From Spizellomyces punctatus DAOM BR117 (Eukaryota; Chytridiomycota; Chytridiomycetes; Spizellomycetales; Spizellomycetaceae): a DNA stretch of 64,000 nucleotides. Each line of letters begins with the position of its first letter. The first letter of the stretch is position 1. Location of the stretch: assembly GCF_000182565.1 (NCBI RefSeq), contig NW_015971539.1, forward strand, positions 1,816,900 to 1,880,899, given 5' to 3'. The notes beneath the pieces were generated by a model. The model saw only the letters and a program-made list of their open reading frames with translations, searched no databases and had not been told where the DNA came from. Below, one piece after another: positions 56,917 through 64,000 of the stretch. A program made the translations under genes and the position numbers.

Positions 56917-57066
56917 CTGTATAGAAGAGGGGGCGCCTGTATAGTAGAGGGGGCGAGTAGAGGGGGGAGCCTGTATAGTAGAGGGGGGAGCCTGTATAGT
57001 AGAGGGGGGTCTGTATAGCAGAGGAGAGTCTATATAGTAGAGGGGGAACCTGTATAGCATCTGTCG
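56917..57066 (+). repeat. minisatellite of CTGTATAGTAGAGGGGG units beside tRNA-Thr
   Basis: Seven to eight imperfect units of about 21 bp, consensus AGCCTGTATAGTAGAGGGGG. The array runs directly into the tRNA-Thr gene, whose own 5' end reads GCCTGTATAGCAAAGTGG. The units therefore resemble the first ~18 nt of the tRNA. Confidence 0.8.
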
Positions 57067-57139
57067 GCCTGTATAGCAAAGTGGTCAATGCGTCAGTCTT
57101 GTAAACTGAAGGTCCCAGGTTCGACTCCTGGTGCAGGCA
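57067..57139 (+). tRNA. tRNA-Thr (anticodon TGT)
   Basis: Acceptor GCCTGTA pairs with TGCAGGC. Anticodon stem TCAGT/ACTGA encloses loop CTTGTAA, giving anticodon TGT. The T arm is CCAGG-TTCGACT-CCTGG. 73 nt with discriminator A. A run of T at about 57161-57170 is a Pol III terminator. Confidence 0.93.
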
Positions 57140-57675
57140 CTTTGCGTTGGTAAGTAAAAACTTTTTTTTTTCTACAGTAGACGCTGGGTTTTCCTGGCTG
57201 TGCTCTTTACTGCAGGCATTCCAAGGTCAGAGTTTCGGGCTTTCCGACCGTTGCTCTTAACTTCACTTTTTTAATTATCCGCCCCGTTCGCTGCTGTTAC
57301 GGTGAAAGACTGATTGTGTTGTCATCCCTGCAGGCATAAGTGGAGTTCCTCAATGTTTTTTTTGTGAAATGGACACGGCTATGCTAATTGGTTTCCAGGC
57401 CTTCATCTTCATTGCACATCTAACCCTCATCCGTTCCATCTCCCACTGCTATGGTGGAGGACTGATTGTGTTGTCATCATGTATGATTTTTGCTGCAAGA
57501 ACTATTGTGAATTATGAACAGACGCGATGACGTTATCTGGTAGAGTGAGTAGCTATTCTACCTTTTTGATGCACCGCGGTCTTGACTTATGCTGGGTCGT
57601 TATCTGAATAATCCTCAAACCCAGACTTTGTGTTTGCGTGTCTCATTTCCTCACATTCGTTCACTTGTCTCTATA
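57140..57675. other. spacer between tRNA-Thr and the amine oxidase gene
   Basis: 536 bp. A phrase, GACTGATTGTGTTGTCATC, occurs twice (about 57308 and 57461), a minor direct repeat. No gene was seen. Confidence 0.5.
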
Positions 57676-59499
57676 ATGGGGGATGTAGGTATCCGATCCA
57701 ATCAGGAAGTTTTTGATGTGGTGGTCGTGGGAGCGGGCATGGCTGGTCTAAGTGCAGGTTAGTGGGATCTTTGCTTGTCATACTGTCCATTAGATGCTGA
57801 TGAGACCAAGTGCAGGTTAGTGGGATCTTTGCTTGTCACACTGTCGATTAGATGCTGATAAAACTTTCCATGTTTCCGTCATGTTCTTGGTTTCGGACCG
57901 TCAGCCAATATACTTCATCGTGCGGGATTGTCAGTTGTTGTGCTGGAAGCTCGGGACCGCATTGGGGGACGGATACATACTTGCATGGATCTTGGGCGGC
58001 CGGTTGATTTGGGGGCAAGGTGAGATCAGCGAAATGGATACTACTGCGTAAACGAACTCTGCGTAAAGTTGTTCTCACTCTTCTAAAGCTGGATTCATGG
58101 GACCGATGGGAACCCCCTTGCGTCCATTCTCCCCTCAAAACGCATATCAACGTCTTCAAGATCCTTATTATTCCGTCCAGACAATTTTCAACCCATTCCA
58201 ATGGACGATGGAGAGGCGCTTTGGGAAAAGTTTTGGGCGCTGCGCGAACGTATGGGAGAGGCTGCCAAGCGCGGACATGGGGATGTATCCATAAAGGAGT
58301 TTGTTGATTCCGATCCTGAGTGGAAGAGTGCCGTTCAAGAGGTGATGAAGCGTTGCTTTTTAGATATTGCGAAGAACGTTCAATGGACTTTACACGATGT
58401 GTGCGTGTTGTTGTATAGACGCCATTGTCACAACTGATGCTTCCCCGTATGACTCAGCTACTAGAGTCAATTGAGGCAGCGGCTTTGGAAAAATGCTCTA
58501 TTAAAGAGTTTGAGGTTGACGAGTATCCGGGAGAACAGGCTTGGCTAATTGATGGATATATGCCTGTATTGGAACAAGTCGCAAAAGACATTTTGAAAAC
58601 TGATGGAGCCGTACGGCTGAATGACGAGGTTGTAAAGATTGATTACAGTGGAGGTTAGTGCCTTGAAATGGATACCAAATGATAGTATGTTTGCATGCTG
58701 ATTGATAGTCATCAGATTGTGACGGCGGAACTAGTTCCCAACAACCGCTGGTGAACATAACCACCGCGTCGGACATTGTTTATGTTGCCCGGAAATGTTT
58801 GGTAACGATTCCACTTGGAGTAATGCAAAACAAGCACACGAGTCTTTTCGTCCCTCCACTTCCTACTGCAAAGCAGCAATCCTTGAACAAGATCGGTTTT
58901 GGACTTCTCGACAAGATCTGTCTCCGCTTCCCCTATCGATTTTGGCCCAACGACGTCGATTTTATCGAAGCTTTTTCAGAAAGGTTGCCATACCCAGGTC
59001 TCACTTCCTTTATCATTGCAAAAGGAGATGAACATGACGACCATATCTTGGTGGCATTCGCTAGCGTAAAGGCAGCTGATATGATTGAATCCATGGCAGA
59101 TGCGGAGGTCACCGAACTGGTGATGCAGGTCCTGCAAAAGTGTTTCAGTCATATGGGACAGATTGTGCCTTACCCCGAGCAGGTAGTCATTACGAGATGG
59201 GGGAAAGATCCCTTTGCCAGAGGAAGTTATTCGGTGGGTGCATTTGTTTCGTTGTCGAGTGACTTATCTCTAATAACGCAACACCACAGCACATGCAGAC
59301 TGGACGGACGACCCACGAAGATAGGGAAGAGTTGGCCAAACCTTTACCTGACCTGATGAGCGGTGAAAAGTTCCCGCGAACACCTACGCTGTTCTTTGCC
59401 GGCGAACACACCGTACGGGACCATTTTGCTACGGTTCATGGTGCTCTCTTGAGCGGATGGCGCGAGGCTGAACGTATTCTAAAGGGGTTGCGTAAATAG
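57676..59499 (+). CDS. FAD-dependent amine oxidase (polyamine/monoamine oxidase family)
   Basis: Six exons (57676-57757, 57905-58019, 58089-58398, 58458-58653, 58716-59233, 59290-59499) give 476 aa. The N-terminal dinucleotide-binding fold is [14 protein letters not shown] (GxGxxG). The family motif [13 protein letters not shown] follows, then [16 protein letters not shown], typical of polyamine oxidases. The middle part has [11 protein letters not shown]. The C-terminal FAD-binding segment is [20 protein letters not shown]. It oxidises polyamines or related amines, giving H2O2. There is no signal peptide and no visible peroxisomal SKL ending (it ends GLRK). LSD1-type histone demethylases share the fold, but no SWIRM or tower domain is present. 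The first intron carries an exact-period duplication; see findings. Confidence 0.88.
57751..57866 (+). repeat. 58-bp tandem duplication over the first donor of the amine oxidase gene
   Basis: AGTGCAGGTTAGTGGGATCT begins at both 57751 and 57809. The two units differ at only a few positions. Only the first donor keeps the reading frame. Confidence 0.85.
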
Positions 59500-60209
59500 A
59501 GCAGACTTCTTTCAAGATTTGGTGGACGACATCATGTCAGTGCACATTGCGGGACGTTCGGTCATGATAGATAATAGATGTCACTTGATTATCACGATGC
59601 GGGCTCGTGGTTCGCCTCATTGATGCTTGACCCATGCAACGTCTTCAGATATGCGTAGGAACCGGGCCGTTGTTATTCACGTCACCATGGGTTAGGGCTA
59701 CCGTTCTTGACTACGGGTACTCCTCTCGTCTTATCTCGCTCCTGTGCGTTTTTCGTAGTATTTGCAAAGGGCTTCATTGGGAGTTTCCGCCGCCTTTGTA
59801 ATCGTCTTTGAGTAGGCACGCTACCATCATTTTTGGGTAGACAGGCAGCTCGCTCATTGAACCCCTCCTCAACCAGTAGAGCCTCGTCAGTATGATGGTC
59901 TTGGACATCCACGAAGATACGTCGAATCTGTCTGATTGCGACCTATTCAGACATAAAACAACCGATGGGACACGCGAACGCACAGTAGTCATATGACCAA
60001 CATGACCCAGTGAAACCGACGTTAATTGAGTTTGGTCGGAAGATTACGCTGTCTGGCTCCAGCATATAGCATAAAAGCACATTAATATTATTAGAGTAGC
60101 AGAAAATACAAATGTAACTAAAGGTGCTCACTGGATACTTGGACATCAGCCAATCTACGCCTACCATTAGCTATTCACAACTGCATGAAGCGGGGAAGAC
60201 CTATATCAG
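59500..60209. other. interval with a possible small minus-strand gene
   Basis: A minus-strand reading, VAIRQIRRIFVDVQDHHTDE, after a GAATAG acceptor runs to a stop at 59682. Upstream, MVGVDWLMSKYP followed by a GTGAGC donor lies near 60167-60130. These could be exons of a small gene, but the middle part is not resolved and the family is not recognised. Confidence 0.3.
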
Positions 60210-61280
60210 CTACATATCCTTTCTAGACAGGATAGAATCCACCTCATCAAAAAGGGCGACCTTCACCCAACTGTCCATTAGCCGTATCTTCACTCCGGTA
60301 GAGTTTGCTTTCTCTTCTAGAAATGTCATTGTTCGATCGAACCGATCTAGCAAGCGGCTTGGCGGTTGAAGAGGCTTTGTCAAAGGACGGGTAAAGTCAT
60401 CCCAGTGGACGGGGATAACCAGTTTCGCGCCTGTGGCTTCTACCACTTCGCGCCAATACCCCTCTTGATACTCTACAGGTTTTTTCCCGAGCCCTCCGAC
60501 TCCCAGGAAAACCACGTCTACTTTTGGCAGATGGGGGCGACTCAGTAGATTTGGAACATATCCAGCCGACCCTTGCACAAGTATAGTTCGCTTCGTCCCA
60601 TTCTTAAAAATGCGAGTGATATACAGAGAGTAGCAGTCACCAACTGGATATGCTCCCATTCTAACTGGCGGTACGAGAGGGTCGGTAAGAATGGGTGACT
60701 CATTGCCTGCAATGAATCCAAGAAGAGACGGTAGCTCAATGTGCTCAGTTCTTACGAATAAGAGCTCCCATGCGCTTCCATCGGGGTTGTCAAACCGAAC
60801 GACCTCGTCATCGTCAGTAATTGTCTGAATCTGAGATTCAGAGAGATTCCAGCCACGTCCTATGAATGCTGTCGTTGAAGATCCCACGAGCTTTGCTCCA
60901 GTCAAACGACAGATTTCAGGTGAGTCCATGGCGTGGTCAAAGTGGGAATGCATGGCGACAACGGCCTCAAGCCCTTTCTTGGCCATATCGACGCGGTCCA
61001 AGCACTCTTTGATGACGGTGGGGTTAGGGGCTATTTTGCTGAGGAAGAGCTTCTGCTTTCCGGGCCGCGAAAAGTAGCCGTCGGTAAGGATAGAGCTATT
61101 TCCGCTTGTAAAGAGCAAAGATGAGACCCCGAAGAATGTGACGAAGAACGTGTCTTCATCCCTTACGCCGGCCGACGATGTTAGAAATAGACGGCGATAG
61201 TCAGAGAGGGGGTCCCCTTGCAGCATCACCATGATTGCAAACGCCCCAATTAGCAACGCTCCAAATAGCAGTGTCGACAT
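60210..61280 (-). CDS. metallo-beta-lactamase-fold hydrolase with N-terminal membrane anchor or signal
   Basis: Single exon, 356 aa, ATG at 61280. Residues 2-20 are hydrophobic (LLFGALLIGAFAIMVML), a signal peptide or anchor. The metal motif is AMHSHFDHAMD (H-x-H-x-D-H). Later come a strand with ILTDP, GSAGYVPNLL, VDVVFLGVGGLGKKP and VIPVHWDDFTRP, the last a likely late metal His. The closest family is the UlaG/YcbJ-like MBL hydrolases common in bacteria; the substrate is unknown. Complete absence of introns among intron-rich neighbours, together with the family's bacterial spread, raises the possibility of horizontal transfer; that is inference. Confidence 0.78.
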   Translation of the reverse strand: MSTLLFGALLIGAFAIMVMLQGDPLSDYRRLFLTSSAGVRDEDTFFVTFFGVSSLLFTSGNSSILTDGYFSRPGKQKLFLSKIAPNPTVIKECLDRVDMAKKGLEAVVAMHSHFDHAMDSPEICRLTGAKLVGSSTTAFIGRGWNLSESQIQTITDDDEVVRFDNPDGSAWELLFVRTEHIELPSLLGFIAGNESPILTDPLVPPVRMGAYPVGDCYSLYITRIFKNGTKRTILVQGSAGYVPNLLSRPHLPKVDVVFLGVGGLGKKPVEYQEGYWREVVEATGAKLVIPVHWDDFTRPLTKPLQPPSRLLDRFDRTMTFLEEKANSTGVKIRLMDSWVKVALFDEVDSILSRKDM

Positions 61281-61491
61281 TGTCTACTGCGGTCAAGCGA
61301 GGGACGGGAAAGTCCTTTGCCTCATCTTACTGCCAAGAGGCATAATTTGCCCAAACCGATCGTATTAGGTAAGACGTGTCAGTGGATGAAGAGGTGGGGT
61401 TTGAACTTTTGAGCTATTCACAACTGTTTACATTCCTAATGTTGTGCATTGCTTGACAAACTAATATATTCAACAACATATTTGCAGTGCA

Positions 61492-62844
61492 CTATTGTGC
61501 CTGTAGGCCTAAAGCTGTTCTACGAGAGACCGACGCTGGGTCAAAGTAAGGCTTTTCACCTAGACTAACTACACGGTTTCCAAAGCGTTTGTAAACAGCG
61601 GCATCGTAATCGGGACTAGTATAGAAGATATAGACGGACTCAGTATGATATAATTTAAAGGACGTTGGCAATGGAGAGGAAACTTACGTGGCAGCGTGGT
61701 AGGCTGACCGGTTGTCCCAAATCGCTACGTCGTTTGTGTTCCATTTGAAGCGGACCTATTACAAGAGGAGAGCATTCATGAGACTCACATTTTTCACCGT
61801 CCAAAACATATTACTAAACTTACCTGCAAATCATGATTCGCATACACGAGCTTGTTAAAGTATTTCAACAGTTTCTCAGATTCGTATTTGGTCACTCCGT
61901 TCACATGTCCGACATGGTGCCCGACCGCAAACAAACTCTTCCATCCTGTCACAGGGTTTGTTCTGACCACGGGATGAACGGCCTCTAAATTACCACCGAC
62001 GTTTTCTGGTGCGCCACGCGGAGCAGTGTGAAGCTCGAAACCGTTTTCTTGCGCTGCCTTCAGAAATCCGGGCTGGGCGTAGGTAGCAGTCAGACCGTCA
62101 AGGAACTTTTGGTAAGCGGGAGAAAGGCGGTCATATGCTTCATATCCAGATGCCCATAAGGTATCGCCGCCGGTAGGAGGGATTTGTTTAATTTGGAGAA
62201 TGGAGTAATCTGAAGGAATTGGCTCAAAAGTAATGTCAGAGTGCCACTGCTCAGATCCGAATCGGTCCCTGTTGATGCCGAAAGCGCTCTTGTAAACTTT
62301 CCGGCCTTGTTCAGAGGAGATAACTGAAATCTCGTGATCTTTCTCCCCTCGTTCATTGACCTTGATGCCGTCCTCGCGATCGGCATTGGCAACAGGATGA
62401 ATGTGCAGCTTGGATGTCGCAGGTTTTCCTGTAAGTTCCCCAAGCTTTTGACCGAGGATCTTTTGTTGTTCGAGAGTCAAATCTTGGTTGCGGAAGAAAA
62501 CCACGCCGCGTTCGGAAACTATTGTATTTGTATTATAGCGTTATGAGTGTTACGTAGGTTTACAGGAATGTGAAAATATATTTACCAGTGATAGCAAGAT
62601 CTCGAATTAGCTCATCTGCGTTGGGTGCATTCAGCAGATCCTTAATTTGAACGCTGGGGTATTCGCGGCCAATGTTCACGGTCAAGTCCACGTGCGCGTG
62701 CTTGTCAAGAGCTCCGGAGGCTTTCAGAGGTTGGCGCTGCAAGCTGCCTTGGTTGTTGTTCTGCTTGCCTGAAATCGTAGCTGCCTTTAGATTCTGAGCA
62801 AGAGCGTGCACGGGCTCAATGATGTGTTCGACGGCGGGAGGCAT
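61492..62844 (-). CDS. TauD/TfdA-family Fe(II)/2-oxoglutarate dioxygenase
   Basis: Four exons (62844-62586, 62518-61824, 61755-61688, 61615-61492) give 381 aa. The N-terminal ~60 residues form an extension. The family block VVFFRNQDLTLEQQ follows. The iron motif is EQWHSDITFEPIPSDYS (H-x-D), the distal His lies in WDNRSAYHAAT, and the 2-oxoglutarate-binding Arg in AVYKRFGNRVV. GGDTLWASGYEAYDRLSP is typical of fungal sulfonate or taurine dioxygenases (yeast Jlp1 type). These release sulfite from organosulfonates for sulfur nutrition; substrate specificity is not provable here. The metallo-beta-lactamase gene lies just downstream on the same strand, with about 210 bp between. Confidence 0.9.
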
Positions 62845-64000
62845 GTTTCACTTCAGGTTTTGAATGTGCTTCGAAAGATATGCTTGACTGTTGTGGTGTA
62901 TGGCAGGATGCAGTGGCATGTCGGCGAGAGAGCTCTTTATATACTCGCTCTCCAGCTTGTTCCATCGCGCAAGCAGCTTGAATAAACTATGGAGAGGGTA
63001 ACGCGTCTTTGTGGATAAGCTAACGTCCTCACTAGATGGCGCGATTGGGCAATATGGATGTCGGCAACCCAACGGTGAAGACGAATGCTCAGCTTATTTG
63101 CTCCCCCTGAACGGTTTGTTGAACGCTTTTGCGACTAAAAGAGCTGTGAATAGGATCCCCTCGCTCATTGGCTCCAAAACTTATTGGTTGCTTGTGATTT
63201 CTAATACCTTCGTGTGCAAATCAAACAGATGCGCAATCTGACGATGATCTTCTTCCATCTAATCTCTGACTTGGACGTCCAATCTGTGCTGCTATCGGCA
63301 TAGATGCAAGGGGTGGTTGCCTGAACCGATTATCTTTTGGAGGGCACCATCGTCGTGGGATCACCACCATTGCAACCCATGATGTCCAGACGGGGTAGCG
63401 TTAGTGGTCTCGGTAAACTGGTCAATTGCCCATCATTATCTCAGCGTTAACAGTGAATAAGTTCTAAATGTTGTAATTCCAGCGAACTCTCGTTGCGTCG
63501 CATGCATCTCAACTCACGGTTTTGGCCTTTCCTTTATAGCCCACGCCGCTTACCTTTATCTAGTTTTTGCGGTAGCCTCTAGGTCAATCAGCTATATCCT
63601 CCTTTGGATGTAAAATGGAGAGCGACCTGTGTCCTAAGCCTAAGCTCCCACTAACGCATATCATATCGACATGGCGGCGACATCTCCGGAATCATTTTAG
63701 AATCAATATCAAATGACAGCTATAAACCCGATTCGCAAGATACAGTTGATTGTAATAGACTTGGAAGTATGGCATGGACCAATAGCGGGTCAAAGTTATA
63801 AAGCCCCTCGTTACTGCCTTACCTCTGGCGTACAACTGGCCGTGAGTGGATTGCATGTTTTGAACGCACAATTGAGATTGCCTCTGCACTCGCTACATCC
63901 CTTACAGACGACCTGTACTGCATGTCGGGAGTTGGGCTGCCTGTGATGCCCGTCCCACGTAGTCCATCAATTCATAATTACAATTCTGATCGACCAGACA
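62845..64000. other. right-end interval without a supportable gene
   Basis: 1.15 kb. A few ORFs of 60-80 codons on both strands have no motif. It is probably the promoter of the dioxygenase gene plus intergenic sequence reaching past the window. Confidence 0.5.

Noticed and set aside
56917-57066. CRISPR-like repeat array
   Set aside because: The units are contiguous with no unique spacers and the genome is eukaryotic; it is a minisatellite.

Overview
This 64 kb window comes from a fungus, most likely a zoosporic (flagellated) one such as a chytrid. Its protein-coding genes are split by short spliceosomal introns, mostly about 45-90 nt. Gene density is high, and the tRNA genes are eukaryotic. 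The fungal side is shown by a Skt5/Chs4-type chitin-synthase regulator and a Yck-like casein kinase 1. The flagellated side is shown by an RJL small GTPase, an STPGR/SHIPPO-repeat (ODF3-like) protein, a cyclic-nucleotide-gated-type K+ channel and an integrin-linked kinase (ILK) homologue, all families that most terrestrial fungi lack. I rebuilt exon structures by hand from GT-AG boundaries, reading-frame continuity and family motifs. Exon sums were checked to be multiples of three; no transcript data were available.

Layout. 0-5 kb: a partial ALG12 mannosyltransferase (with an apparent frameshift), a small unknown gene, an ILK pseudokinase and, divergent from it, the splicing factor Bud13. 5-6.4 kb: a repeat island with two palindromic MITE-like elements and a dispersed E-box-containing repeat that also occurs at 1.2 kb. 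6.4-20.9 kb: a PD-(D/E)XK nuclease-like gene of unknown family, then housekeeping genes (APC7, chitin-synthase regulator, TXNL1, Spb4/DDX55, RJL GTPase, an acid-lipase-like hydrolase). 21.3-35.1 kb: a conserved unknown protein, a CNG/HCN-type K+ channel, two tRNA-Val genes, the STPGR-repeat protein and a 1199-residue receptor-like protein. That last protein joins a secreted type-1 periplasmic-binding/ANF-type ectodomain to a transmembrane helix and a complete class I cyclic-nucleotide phosphodiesterase domain. 37-45.7 kb: a large disordered protein, a gene-poor stretch and a CK1 kinase with an unusual tail. 45.7-50 kb: degenerate tandem gene remnants, a zinc-finger plus ADP-ribosyltransferase-like gene and a third tRNA-Val. 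50.2-53.1 kb: mitochondrial aconitase. 53.4-57.1 kb: a segment bounded by about 75-bp direct repeats, with short telomere-like motifs, an orphan 472-aa ORF and a tRNA-Thr beside a minisatellite that resembles the tRNA 5' end. 57.7-62.8 kb: an FAD amine oxidase, an intronless metallo-beta-lactamase-fold protein and a TauD-type dioxygenase.

Biological theme. The 21-35 kb block holds a cyclic-nucleotide-binding K+ channel, a flagellar-type repeat protein and a receptor phosphodiesterase next to one another. By inference this looks like zoospore sensory or motility machinery. An extracellular ligand sensed by the ectodomain could change cAMP/cGMP breakdown, and the channel could read out the result. 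The receptor phosphodiesterase is the best candidate for a previously undescribed system here.
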